Origin: Cytidiella melzeri
Taxonomy: Eukaryota; Basidiomycota; Agaricomycetes; Polyporales; Irpicaceae
Assembly: GCA_022592445.1 (NCBI GenBank)
Contig: JABYQR010000089.1
Span: 1 to 64,000, forward strand
Reading direction: 5' to 3'
Length of the DNA: 64,000 nt
The notes under the pieces are model-generated. The model was given only the letters and a program-made list of their open reading frames with translations. It was not told where the DNA came from and did no database searches. Position 1 is the stretch's first letter; each line of letters opens with the position of its first letter. This document shows positions 45,650 to 55,586 of the stretch, one piece after another. A program made the position numbers and the translations under genes.

Positions 45650-47551
45650 ATGACAGTGGGAGCCGAAACATCCCTCCCCTGCTACGGAAAGCCACACCTT
45701 TTTTACAAGAAGAAACGAGACGTCTATCTTGACCAAGACAACGAGTGGGAACATTGCACAGCTGACATTTGTCCCAATCAAGAACTAGCAAACCAAACAG
45801 TAACACCGCCACACCCAGACTTTGAAGTTGTGGACATTGCCCAAGTTGAACGACACTTGCGAGAAGCCAGAAGACGCGACAAGAGACGAGCAGAAGTACC
45901 ATCTGCTAGTAACAAACCACCACTATTGTTAGAAGAACTCGCAGTAGCACCAAAGCCAACAATGAGTACCCCTCAAGAAGCAATACAACCCAAAGGTACC
46001 CAAGCACCAGGGACTGAAAGAGAACAAAGGCCATTTACACCATTCACTACCCATGACGACGACAACTCTTCAGCCCCAGATCCACATCGACCCATCTTCC
46101 GACCCTATGATAGGGAAAGTCATGAGAAAAGGAAACAATCAGACCCTTTCGACCCCGAGTACCCCTTTGACAGATATTCCGACCCCCCAACCAATGACCG
46201 AGCACCACCTGAAAGCGAGTGGGAAAAGCTCAAACTCCGTGATCCCCAAGACTTTGATGGCAGGGCCGAGAAGTTTGATGAATGGTGGACCAACATGTTG
46301 ATGTACATCAAGATGCAGCCCAAGCAATTTGCTCTAGCCATACACAAGATTGTTTGCGTACTCAGCTACATGAATGGAGGAACGGCTGGACCATGGGCTA
46401 TGTTGAAGAAGAAACAATACCTGATGGAAGATTTCCCACACTGGAGAGAATTCTGTGATGAAGTGTTGATGTTCTTCCAGGACAAAGGACTCAGAGAACG
46501 AGCATTGGCCAAGCTTGAAAGGGCAAATCAAGGCTCGAGAACAGTCCAAGAATACAACAATGATTTTTCCGTATTGCTGGGACAATACGGCGAGAACCGA
46601 GACGAGACAGCGGTAATGGCTTGGTACAAGCGCGGACTCAAGTGGAGCCTCCTTAACGCCCTTCATAATCTACACCATCAACCAGAGAACCTCGGAGAAA
46701 TGATGATAGAAGCGCTCCGGCTAGAAACAAACCGACAACTCCTGACGCTCGATCTGGCTGCTCATAATGGCCGTGGCAAGAGTGAGGGGGGAAGTCAGTC
46801 TACTCGAACCCCCTACTCCAACAACAACCAAGCCACTGCAAGAGTTATGAACGCAGCAGATCGTGAGCGTCATTTCAGAGACAAACTATGCTTCAGGTGC
46901 CATCAGCCTGGTCACAAAGCTAACGATCTCTCCTTCCATCCCAACTATAGGCCAAACCCACGCACGCAACCTCGAGCGCAAAACCCGCCGCCTGCACTCC
47001 GAGCTGCAACGATGGTTGAAGGAGAAAGATCAGGCGCCAGCACTTTGGAAGCGAGAGGGGAGGAGGTTGGTCAGGAGGACACCGCAGGAGTTATACGTCG
47101 CACGCGTGGCAGCGTGGCGGGCGATTCAGGTGAGACGGTTGGAGCTCTCAAAGAGTTACATCGTCGACACAATGGAGGGGGGACCCTGCAAGTTCTGGGG
47201 TCCGGCCGAGCACAGGAACGGGGTCTTTATGACCAATCAGGAGGCGGAATGCATGAGGGAATGGAGAACCATGGCCTTCGCAGGCCCGGATATGATAGAC
47301 TGGGCCAACGACTCGTACTGGATAAGTTGGGCAGCGCACAAACGGGAGGATCTGGGGGTGACGCAGGAGGAAGTGGAGAGGTGGCTCAACTTAGAGTGGG
47401 TAGGACCGCCCCTCTTCCGGGTCCAAGAGTGGCAGGACGGAATACCGAAACTCGGCCAAATTTGGAAATGGTCTATAGGGCTGTAGCGGGACTATCGGTT
47501 GAAGAGAGAGGCCTGTTCTTAGACGAACTTGAAGAAAGAGAGGGTTTTTAG
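45650..47551 (+). CDS. Gag of the gypsy element (ORF 633 aa, middle part dual-frame)
   Basis: Open from MTVGAETSLPCYGKPH. The acidic Pro-rich N-terminus is followed by the gag core (LKLRDPQDFDGRAEKFDEWW, then a segment up to RETAVMAWYKRGL) as in fungal chromoviruses. The zinc knuckle reads CFRCHQPGHKANDL near 46890-46930, where the last Cys of CX2CX4HX4C is Leu. The C-terminus SVEERGLFLDELEEREGF is typical of gag ends. Between about 46980 and 47480 this frame is Gly/Arg-rich and looks like a shadow. The +1 frame (46863-47486) there encodes a Trp-rich, more protein-like sequence. Gag forms the virus-like particle. Confidence 0.85.
   Translation: MTVGAETSLPCYGKPHLFYKKKRDVYLDQDNEWEHCTADICPNQELANQTVTPPHPDFEVVDIAQVERHLREARRRDKRRAEVPSASNKPPLLLEELAVAPKPTMSTPQEAIQPKGTQAPGTEREQRPFTPFTTHDDDNSSAPDPHRPIFRPYDRESHEKRKQSDPFDPEYPFDRYSDPPTNDRAPPESEWEKLKLRDPQDFDGRAEKFDEWWTNMLMYIKMQPKQFALAIHKIVCVLSYMNGGTAGPWAMLKKKQYLMEDFPHWREFCDEVLMFFQDKGLRERALAKLERANQGSRTVQEYNNDFSVLLGQYGENRDETAVMAWYKRGLKWSLLNALHNLHHQPENLGEMMIEALRLETNRQLLTLDLAAHNGRGKSEGGSQSTRTPYSNNNQATARVMNAADRERHFRDKLCFRCHQPGHKANDLSFHPNYRPNPRTQPRAQNPPPALRAATMVEGERSGASTLEARGEEVGQEDTAGVIRRTRGSVAGDSGETVGALKELHRRHNGGGTLQVLGSGRAQERGLYDQSGGGMHEGMENHGLRRPGYDRLGQRLVLDKLGSAQTGGSGGDAGGSGEVAQLRVGRTAPLPGPRVAGRNTETRPNLEMVYRAVAGLSVEERGLFLDELEEREGF
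46863..47486 (+). CDS. Overlapping +1-frame ORF in gag, 207 aa
   Basis: This frame is open across the whole overlap with gag. From RRLHSELQRWLKEKDQAPAL to LGQIWKWSIGL it has many Trp, Tyr and Phe and a balanced charge pattern (EAECMREWRTMAFAGPDMID). That is more convincing than the Gly/Arg-rich gag frame at the same place. It is probably the real continuation of gag, entered and left by two small indels. A genuine second product is the alternative. No known domain. Confidence 0.5.
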   Translation: MSVISETNYASGAISLVTKLTISPSIPTIGQTHARNLERKTRRLHSELQRWLKEKDQAPALWKREGRRLVRRTPQELYVARVAAWRAIQVRRLELSKSYIVDTMEGGPCKFWGPAEHRNGVFMTNQEAECMREWRTMAFAGPDMIDWANDSYWISWAAHKREDLGVTQEEVERWLNLEWVGPPLFRVQEWQDGIPKLGQIWKWSIGL

Positions 47552-47599
47552 TTTATCCTACACCCTCGACGTGTGTTAGGATCAAGGCGAACCGTGTAA

Positions 47600-50500
47600 C
47601 GGCTAGTGACCTTTCAATATCATTTGCTGGCAAAATCACACACAATCGCGAAATCGTCGAAGTTCAAGTCTTGGTTGATAGTGGTGCAACGCATTGCTTC
47701 ATCCATGAGAAAGTCCTCAATGTAACAAGTGGGAGGCAAACCCGTTACCAAAGCCGTTTGGAGTCCAGAACGTTGACGGTACCATCAACGTGGCAGGACG
47801 AATTACTCATGGAATATACTTGCCATTAGTAGTGGGACAAAGAGTTCACTATGAACTGTTTTACGTGACCAACCTCGGTCGAGACGACATCATCCTAGGA
47901 ATGACTTGGTTGAAGAAACACAACCCTCGATAGACTGGAAGACCAAATGCATACAATTCAAAGATGGCAATAAGGTCCATTGTGAAGATCCCCTCACAAT
48001 CAAGATCATTCAAGCAATCAAGCAGATGCAGCTGCCGGATAAACAGATCACAACAACCGACAAACCCGCATCAAATTTGTTGACAAAGAAACGTTCATTC
48101 ATGGTAGAAGAAGTCGAGGAAGTTCCGAATTACGTCGGAGAGAAGCTTCCTTCAGACGCCGTCCACATCATGGAACCAATAGTCCAACCCCAAGAAGAAT
48201 TGTGGAGGTCCATAGTCCTCCCACAATGCATAAGGAAGTGCATGCAGATACGACACCAACTGCAGACTATATTACACCTTCAAAGATCTCGGTCACTCCA
48301 GAATGGGTAGCCGAACAGGAAGAATCGCTCTATTGGGCTAAGGACTACCTATGGCACGAAGAGACCATTGAAGAAGCAATAGCGGGAGGCGAAGATCTCA
48401 TCTACATCCGGGTCAAACACAATGTGTCTCAACAAGTGGCCGAAGCACAGCACAAGGAAAAACCAACAAACTATTGAAGACATCGTACCAGCTGAATTCT
48501 TGGGATTCCGATTTGTGTTTGAGAAGCACGCATCAGAACGACTACCAGAACGAAAGAAATGGGATCACGCGATAGACCTTGTACCGGGGCAGAAATGAAG
48601 AACTGCAAAGTTTACCCGCTGTCACAACCAGAACAGGTCGAACTCAACAACTTCATTACGGAACACCTACGGAAAGGGTACATACGACCCTCAAATCCCC
48701 AATGGCTTCTCCATTCTTCTTTGTCAAGAAGAAGGATGGCTCATTACGACCAATACAAGACTACCGAATCCTGAACACCATGACAAAGAAGAACACATAC
48801 CCACTACCGTTGATTCCGGAACTTATTGACAAACTCAAAGGAGCAAAGATATTCACCAAACTGGACGTACATGGGGATACAACAATGTACGCATCAAGGA
48901 GGGCGACGAGTGGAAGGCAGCATTCAAGACCAACCTCGGCCTGTTCGAGCCAACAGTCATGTTCTTTGGACTTACCAATTCACCAGCAACGTTCCAATCC
49001 ATGATGAACGAGATCTTTGCAGATCTTATTGACACAGGACATGTAGTAGTTTACATGGACGACATCCTCATCTTTACCGAAGACCGGCCAACGCACGACA
49101 TCCTCATCAAACAGGTGTTACAACGGCTGAAAGACAACGACCTGTTCCTGAAACCGGAGAAATGCATGTTCCGACAATCGCGCATCGAATACCTCGGGCT
49201 CATTGTGTCTTACAACAACCTAGAGATGGACCCGGGTAAAGTCTCCGCGGTGGCCGATTGGCCAATACCCCGTAAAGTCAAAGAAGTCCAATCATTCCTT
49301 GGATTTGCCAACTTCTATCGACGGTTTATCCCCAACTTTTCCGACATTGCGCAACCATTGTATCACCTGACCAAGAAAACAACTGTATGGGACTGGACGG
49401 TGGCCTGTCAAACTGCCTTTGACGAATTGAAGAGAGTCTTCTGCAGTGCACCACTACTCAAGATGCCAGATGCAGGCAAACCATTCCGAGTGGAAACCGA
49501 CGCATCTAGTTATGCAACAGGGGCGGTGCTATCCCAACAGGATGAAACAGGACATTGGCACCCCTGCGCGTATCTTTCTCAGTCAATGACGGTAACCGAA
49601 CGGAATTACGACATCTACGATAAGGAGCTCCTTGCCATCATGCGTGCATTAGAGGAGTGGCGCCACTATTTGGAAGGGGCAACTTACGATTTCGACATCT
49701 ACACTGACCATCAGAACCTCGCATATTTCAAAGAAGCACACAAATTGAACCGAAGACAAGCACGTTGGGCATTGTATCTCTCAAGATTCCGATTCCGATT
49801 ATTCCACCGGCCTGGAACTACAATGACGGTTCCTGATGCCCTATCTAGACGTGTTGATCATGATCTAGGGGGGGGGTGATAATTCCGAGCAGATCCTGCT
49901 ACCAGAGCATCTTTTTCATCTACGAGTCATAGATCAGGATCAACACGCAACAACCACCGACACTCCACTCCTTGACCGCATCAGACAGGCTGCTGAACTA
50001 GACGACCAAGTCAGCAATGCACTACAAACGCTACTAGCCTCCAAAGGCAACAAAGCAGTAAAACGTGACCTAGAGGACTGGAAGGCAGAAGATGGTCTAG
50101 TTTACTACAAGGACAAGATCTACGTACCAAAAGACCAACAACTTCGACGAGACTTAGTAAAGTCGTTCCATGACACCGTGGTCACAGGACACCCTGGACG
50201 ATTCAAGACAATAGAACTCATTCAACGAACCTTCTGGTGGCCAGGCATGACTGTGTTCATCAAGAACTACGTCACAGGGTGTGCCTCGTGTCAAAGTGTT
50301 AAGATTCAGAACCAGCCCAAGAACATACCAATTCACCCAATCAGTTCTGAAAAGAGCTATCTACCGTTCCAAGTAGTTTCTGTTGATTTCATAGGAGAAT
50401 TACCAGCAAGTGACAAGTACAACGCAATCATGGTGGTTGTGGACCAAGGATGCACCAAGTCAACGGTACTGGTTCCGTGCACCACCAACACTTCGGCCGA

Positions 50501-51468
50501 AGTAACGGCTGAACTATACATGCACAACGTGTGGCGACGCTTTGGCCTACCGGAGAAAGTCATATCTGACCGAGGACCCCAGTTTGCTGCCAAATTCCAG
50601 AGAGAACTCTGCTCTAAGTTGGGCATCCAACAGAACATCAGCACAGCATATCACCCCGAGACAGATGGCGAAACGGAACGTGTCAATCAGGAATTAGAAC
50701 AGTATCTTCGAGCCTTCTGCGATTACCGCCAAACTGATTGGGCTAGACTTCTTACTACTGCCGAGTTTGCACATAACATCCGATACCACTCGGCAATTCG
50801 GCATTCCCCATTCAAAGCACTACTAGGATACGAACCCAGAGTAGTGGATGTCATCAATCCACATTCCAACATTCCCTCTATCACCGAGCGCATCCATCAG
50901 ATGGTCCAGATCCGGGATGAGCTACATGCCAGCAGCCGCATGGCAGCAGAAGCAGTACGCATGTCACGCAACAAACGAGGGTTTCAGCCATACACAGTGG
51001 GTCAGAAAGTCTGGCTGGAAGGAAAGAACATTACCACCACAAGGCCCTCGGCTAAACTTGCACCCAAACGTCATGGACCATTCGAAATAACCGAGGTACT
51101 GGGACCAATCACCTACAAACTCCGACTACCATGGACTGGAAGATCCACCCGTGTTCCATGCCGGACTTCTCACCCCGTTTATAGAAACACCGGAGTACGG
51201 ACCAGCATACACCGAACCACCCCCAGAAATCATCAATGATGAAGAAGAATACGAAGTTGAAGCAATACTCCATAGTCGACATAACAGGCAAGGGAAACTC
51301 GAATACTTGGTAAAGTGGACTGGGTATGGAGACTCGGAGAACTCATGGACTCGACCTCAAGATATGGAGAACGCCACAGAAGCTATAGCGGAGTTTCATA
51401 AGAAATACCCTAGTGCAGTATATAAGGACCGAGTCTCGCGGAAAACAAAGCGAAGAAATCAAGCATGA
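47600..51468 (+). pseudogene. Pol of the gypsy element: protease, RT, RNase H, integrase, chromodomain (broken by single-base gaps)
   Basis: Protease LVDSGATHCFIHEKV is near 47670. RT has the segment [20 protein letters not shown] (48712), [13 protein letters not shown] and the catalytic VVYMDDILIF (49050). RNase H has VETDASSYATGAVLSQ, the DKELLAIMRALEEWR helix and IYTDHQNL. The integrase zinc finger is FHDTVVTGHPG with CASCQSVK. The DDE core is VVSVDFIGELP, VISDRGPQFAAKF and TDGETERVNQELEQYL. The GPF module is KRHGPFEITEVLGP. The chromodomain is EYEVEAILHSR, YLVKWTGYG and ENSWTRPQDM. The integrase frame is open to 51239 and the chromodomain frame ends at 51468. Together these copy the RNA and insert the DNA. 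Apparent frame breaks are listed under the whole element. Confidence 0.93.
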
Positions 51469-51650
51469 GCACAGCCGCTGACATTACTGCCCTTGCTATC
51501 GCTGCATCTGCTGCCCTCGTATTCTCCATCCTCATCATCTACTACCACGTCACTGTCGTTCTCCCCGACCAACAGAGAACACTCGAACACAGTTCTCACT
51601 ACATCAAAGATCGTTCCAACGCCGGCTCCCATATTCCAACTTGGGACTAA
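51465..51650 (+). CDS. Gypsy ORF-a: 61-aa single-pass membrane protein
   Basis: The ATG at 51465 overlaps the stop of the pol/chromodomain frame in the tetranucleotide ATGA. The product begins MSTAADITALAIAASAALVF and has one strong hydrophobic helix (residues about 6-31, ending VVLP). A short polar tail follows, with EHSSHYIKDRSN, ending PTWD. The stop TAA (51648-51650) lies 2 nt before the next ATG. It is intact, unlike pol. It occupies the place where env or a movement-type gene lies in some LTR elements, but nothing shows an env relationship. Confidence 0.6.
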   Translation: MSTAADITALAIAASAALVFSILIIYYHVTVVLPDQQRTLEHSSHYIKDRSNAGSHIPTWD

Positions 51651-51652
51651 AC

Positions 51653-51835
51653 ATGTTCTTTTACCTTGCCTTTTTCCTCGCCCTGTTCTCCTTCCTGGTT
51701 CCTGCATTCTTCCTTGGCTGGCAGGGCATTCCGGCCCAGCTGCCAATCTATTTCGCCTTCGCCGTTGTTTTTTCTCTCCCGTTTTGGCTTTCCAATATAC
51801 CCGAGTCACAACCGAGTTTTCTCGTGACACCATAA
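51653..51835 (+). CDS. Gypsy ORF-b: 60-aa two-helix membrane protein
   Basis: The ATG is 2 nt after the stop of ORF-a (TAA-AC-ATG). The product is almost entirely hydrophobic: MFFYLAFFLALFSFLVPAFF, a short turn GWQGIPAQLP, and a second helix IYFAFAVVFSLPFWL, then a polar tail to FLVTP. Its stop TAA shares its last A with the ATG of the next ORF (TAATG). No homologue is known to me. The close packing of the three starts suggests coupled translation. Confidence 0.6.
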   Translation: MFFYLAFFLALFSFLVPAFFLGWQGIPAQLPIYFAFAVVFSLPFWLSNIPESQPSFLVTP

Positions 51836-53139
51836 TGTTGTTCGTGGAAAACCGTGATCAGTTGGACCAGATCAATCGGGATCACGAGCAGCATCATATA
51901 AACTCGTTCTGGGCCTCCCTCGATCCCCACCAACAGGACGCCCTGATCGAGTACCACTTCCAACGAACCGTCAACCGTTGGCCAAAGAACTACACCTCCC
52001 TATACCATCCGATTGATCTATCATTCTCTATGTCTTTCCAAACTCCTTTCCTTTCATACCCCAACTTCTCTTTCGGCCACGGCAGCGCCTTCATTCATTT
52101 TCTTTACAATTATGCTCGTCTTTCCACTTTCAATAACCCTCCTATCACCGATGTTGCACCTAGTAGTGCTGCACACTTTCCTAACCTTTTATTCTCGTCT
52201 ATGGCAGTCATCATGGAGTTATTTCGACACGTCATGGAGGCGTATGAAGACGATGAGGTCTACACCATCCAGATCAACACGGGGGATTTCTCACGCAACC
52301 GTACGTATCGGAGTCCCAGGTGCCGTAGGGCTTTCTGCCGAATGGCGCATTTGCGGCTCGTTTGGGAGCACCCCGACCACGATGGTTTCATTGACCAATG
52401 GTTCGACATTCCTGACCCCATCAACCACGCTCGCACGTTTACACCCTCGCCTATCGTTGAATACACTACCATGCCTGGAGATCGACCTGACTGGGCCAAT
52501 GCTACCATTCAGGGAAGCACTCAGACGTTCCTCATGGTCTTCCGTCGACAACTTCCCCCTGTCTTCGGCAATCGAGCAGACGAACTGGACTGTGAAGGCC
52601 CATGGCTACGGGCAGTACGAGATCGGGAATTTCTCCGTGCAAGGACCATCCCTACTGCAAGACTCCCTCTCGAGTTAGCTGCCACCGAACAAATGGTTCA
52701 ACAGCTCGTCGCCTCACAGGACCAACGGGTACCAAGGTCTCGTTTTGATCTCATCTTGTGGGAATGGTTGGCACGGTTGGAGCAACTTCGAAGGGATAGG
52801 GATCTTCGTCTTTGCACTACAGTCATACGACGCAAAGCAGTATCTATCAACGCCCGGGCTAATACTCATTATTACCGAGTTCCACGCCCCCCTCTGGCTC
52901 GGTCCAGAATGGAGAACGAGCCACAGGCCGAACGCCCTCGTCAACGACGTCGTATGACCCCCCCTACTCCCACACCACCTCCAAGACCACCAGCTCCCAC
53001 TCCTGCCAATGCTCCATTGACCAGACTAAGGACAGTGCCTGCCCTCGTCGAAGACAATGATACCACGCCGGAGTCTCCTCCTTCACCTTTGACTCCACTC
53101 AGTGACGACGATGCAACACTCGCAAACAACGAGTCTTAA
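51835..53139 (+). CDS. Gypsy ORF-c: 434-aa soluble protein of unknown function
   Basis: The frame is open upstream to 51493, but the ATG at 51835, overlapping the TAA of ORF-b, is the natural start (MLFVENRDQLDQINRDHEQH). The body contains SFWASLDPHQQDALIEYHFQ, RHVMEAYEDDEVYTIQINTG, FLMVFRRQLPPVFGNRADEL and ILWEWLARLEQLRRDRDLRL. The tail is basic then Pro/Thr-rich (RPRQRRRMTPPTPTPPPRPP) and ends acidic. No membrane segment or catalytic motif is seen. It ends 12 nt before the 3' LTR. The basic tail could bind nucleic acid (inference). Full integrity beside a frameshifted pol is notable. Confidence 0.65.
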   Translation: MLFVENRDQLDQINRDHEQHHINSFWASLDPHQQDALIEYHFQRTVNRWPKNYTSLYHPIDLSFSMSFQTPFLSYPNFSFGHGSAFIHFLYNYARLSTFNNPPITDVAPSSAAHFPNLLFSSMAVIMELFRHVMEAYEDDEVYTIQINTGDFSRNRTYRSPRCRRAFCRMAHLRLVWEHPDHDGFIDQWFDIPDPINHARTFTPSPIVEYTTMPGDRPDWANATIQGSTQTFLMVFRRQLPPVFGNRADELDCEGPWLRAVRDREFLRARTIPTARLPLELAATEQMVQQLVASQDQRVPRSRFDLILWEWLARLEQLRRDRDLRLCTTVIRRKAVSINARANTHYYRVPRPPLARSRMENEPQAERPRQRRRMTPPTPTPPPRPPAPTPANAPLTRLRTVPALVEDNDTTPESPPSPLTPLSDDDATLANNES

Positions 53140-53150
53140 AGGGGAGGTAA

Positions 53151-53789
53151 TGTTACGAACGGTCTTCACACCCTATTATTTTCCTTTACTTCTTCGATTA
53201 CCTTGATAACCAGTTATCTTCTTTACAATTGCCTAGACGATCCAACTCGTCTTTCCTCCATCATTCCCTGATCCACATCGCCTCCGTTCAACACGGACTA
53301 TTATGTTACCAGTTGCCTTCTGATGTCCATTCAAATCTCGGACCTAACTCCGATTGGTTACCATTGCCTTGGTGCAACCCTCGGCCTTTCCATACCTCCG
53401 TTACCACTCCATTGGGTCCAACCCCGTCTATTCCCTGTTTCGGATCCAACTCCGTTTATCCCCTGTTTCGGGTTCAACCCCTTTTCTATTGATTCCTGCC
53501 TCATGTTTCACCTTTCTATTGTTCCTCCTTTCTGTTTCTCTGATTTGCTACCACTACCTCGGACTGGTCCAAAAGTAGTTAGGTCAACATGTATAAATAG
53601 CCGTTAGACATGGGGCTAGAACCTCAGTCTATCCACTTCGTATCAATATTCCTTCTATCGAACCATCATCTGTCTGCCACTGTGCCTGACAGCGACCGCG
53701 CGGCCTAGACCATCATCAGACCTTGAGTGTAGCTACACCAGGGGGTTCTGACCTGACAACTTGTCCCTTGACGATAGTCGGTCTTAACA
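53151..53789 (+). repeat. 3' LTR of the gypsy element
   Basis: Same length as the 5' LTR, two visible substitutions. It comes directly after the purine tract at 53138-53150 and is followed by the CTTGT duplication. Confidence 0.95.
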
Positions 53790-53794
53790 CTTGT

Positions 53795-54615
53795 AAGGCA
53801 TCCCACATTGCAATCTTCACATGCTTCATATGGTGGCCACCATATTTTACCAACACAGGTGGCTGCCTCTTTTTCTCTGTCTTTGCAGCCCCCTCATGTC
53901 ATGTTTGCCCATTGTACACTTTCAAAAAGACAAAAGTATACATTTGACTACTCAAAATGTCCCCAAATATTCTTGTGGATTATCAGGTGGGTGTGTTTCA
54001 AAAAACTCAACTATTGTCTGAGTGGTAATAAGCAGCAGCACATACAATGATCTGGCTGTGTCATGCTCAACGACAAGCAGGCTGCCTAAATCTCCAGCAC
54101 CTAACACACAGCAAAGAGTGAAATTAAGATTGTCACACAGTTTCTAACTCAAATGTTTGACCTAAATTCTTACAGGAAGTCACTCACTACAAGCTGGGTG
54201 GCAATTTGAAGTCGCCAACTGCCCTCGCCCAGCCAATTGCAGCACGGCACCGCAATGCCGGGTAACTCCAATCAATGTTTGACATACTCTGTCACGGTCC
54301 GACTATGCGTAGCTTTTTGGAACCCGCCCCTACTGATTGGAAGTGGCTGTGACGACATTTTTTAACTTGAGTTTGATATAAAGATACCCTTAATGGATTA
54401 CTTGAGCTATCGGCCGCCAAAGACTTTGCGTGTAGAATGCGCCGTTTCTAAACCACGGTTGTCAGTCTGGCAGACCGTCTACAACAAACACTATGTGAAG
54501 TTGCAAGGCCGGGTTAAACCTCTAGACCAGTACTGTGATATCGGTTCAAGTGGTACAGCGAACATCAACTCACGACATGAAGCGCATCGATCATATGTGA
54601 GCCGCAAGCACATAA
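53795..54615. other. Boundary region between repeats and euchromatic genes
   Basis: I see no gene or known repeat. Small ORFs (53723-54050, 54393-54626) lack recognisable sequence. The right end includes the 3' region of RPB7. Confidence 0.5.
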
Positions 54616-55422
54616 TCAATCTATGACGCCGAGGTGGTCTTCTTTTATGGTACCTATTGCAAACTATGCGAGGACGTCAGTTGCCATCGCTCGAGTTCTG
54701 CAAGGCAACGTTGAACGACTCACAATTTCCGTAGCGTCTACGCGTGTACCCACAATTTTTAGCCTCACCTTCGTGTTTTTCTCGATGATCTGCGTGAGGA
54801 GTGCTGCTCAGTCAGCGAGGTACAAAGGCGCAAAAATGGCGTTACCTGCTCGTCTGAAGCGTACGAGGGTGGGTTAGAATTGGGGTCAAATCTCATGTCA
54901 GGGTGTATCAGCTGCTCGAGATAAGTTGTGCAGTATAACGATCAGACTGAAGGCACAGAGAGACTCACCTGATGTGATACAAAGACTGCCAACGGCCCAA
55001 CATCTGCGAAGAAGCCCATCTGATTGGGACATGTGCAGCAGGCTTGTAGCATGGTACGCGCTCGGAAGGAATATGAACACACCTTTGTGACGTTGTTGAC
55101 TACACCATCGACAACCTCTCCCTTGAAAGGTTTGAACACGATTGCGCGGTAACGGGTAATGAACTCTGCTTGGCCGCTTCCAGGGAGAACCATGCCTTTC
55201 CCAATGTCGAGTATTGAGACCACGGCGATGATATACCCGAATTGACCAGAGCACGTCCCTTCTACATCCGCGTAGAGTTTTGATTCGAGGTACTGTAGCA
55301 TGCGAGGACCGAAATATGACGGATGGAGAAGGATTGTATGGGAGAGTTCTTTCTGCGACAACCAGGCGGTAAGCATTCGTCCAAACGGTGAGGGCACTTG
55401 TCAAACTTACGATGAAGAACAT
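54616..55422 (-). CDS. RPB7: RNA polymerase II subunit Rpb7
   Basis: Six exons on the minus strand give about 168 aa, the usual length. Exon 1 is only MFFI (55422-55411). Exon 2 starts at 55352 with [18 protein letters not shown] and contains [30 protein letters not shown] and [18 protein letters not shown]. Exon 3 has [17 protein letters not shown]. Then come [37 protein letters not shown] and a last exon [15 protein letters not shown]. This is the N-terminal ribonucleoprotein-like fold plus the OB domain. Rpb7 pairs with Rpb4 to form the stalk of nuclear Pol II, binding emerging RNA. All introns are GT-AG and the gene looks intact. It is divergent from VTI1, 164 bp away. Confidence 0.95.
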
Positions 55423-55586
55423 GTTGAGGATGAGTGGGCACTGGCGAGGAGTGTCAGAGTTGAAGTAGGAGGACGAGTAAACACATGTAAACAACGCCTA
55501 CTACGCAGCCATTCGTTGTTCCCAACGTCTTCGCTAACTACCATCCTCACTATTGCCCTGCCTCTGGCAGACACACCACCAACGCC

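Larger units (their letters stand above)
44862..53789 (+). mobile_element. Full-length Ty3/gypsy chromovirus with extra 3' ORFs, TSD CTTGT
   Basis: An 8928-bp element has 639-bp LTRs at 44862-45500 and 53151-53789 (TGTTACGA...CTTAACA) and perfect CTTGT duplications (44857-44861 and 53790-53794). By eye the LTRs differ at two positions (near 45143 and 45154), so insertion is recent. The order is gag, protease, RT, RNase H, integrase, chromodomain, then three further ORFs, a purine tract AAAGGGGAGGTAA and the 3' LTR. Pol is split by single-base gaps near 47720, 47926, 48467, 48704, 48872, 51134 and 51155. All are losses of one base, which may be assembly error. Confidence 0.96.

Noticed and set aside
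51493..51834. Upstream extension of the 434-aa gypsy ORF as real protein
   Set aside because: The 114 extra codons overlap two better membrane ORFs in another frame and are Ser/Pro-rich shadow sequence; the ATG at 51835 is positioned by the TAATG junction.
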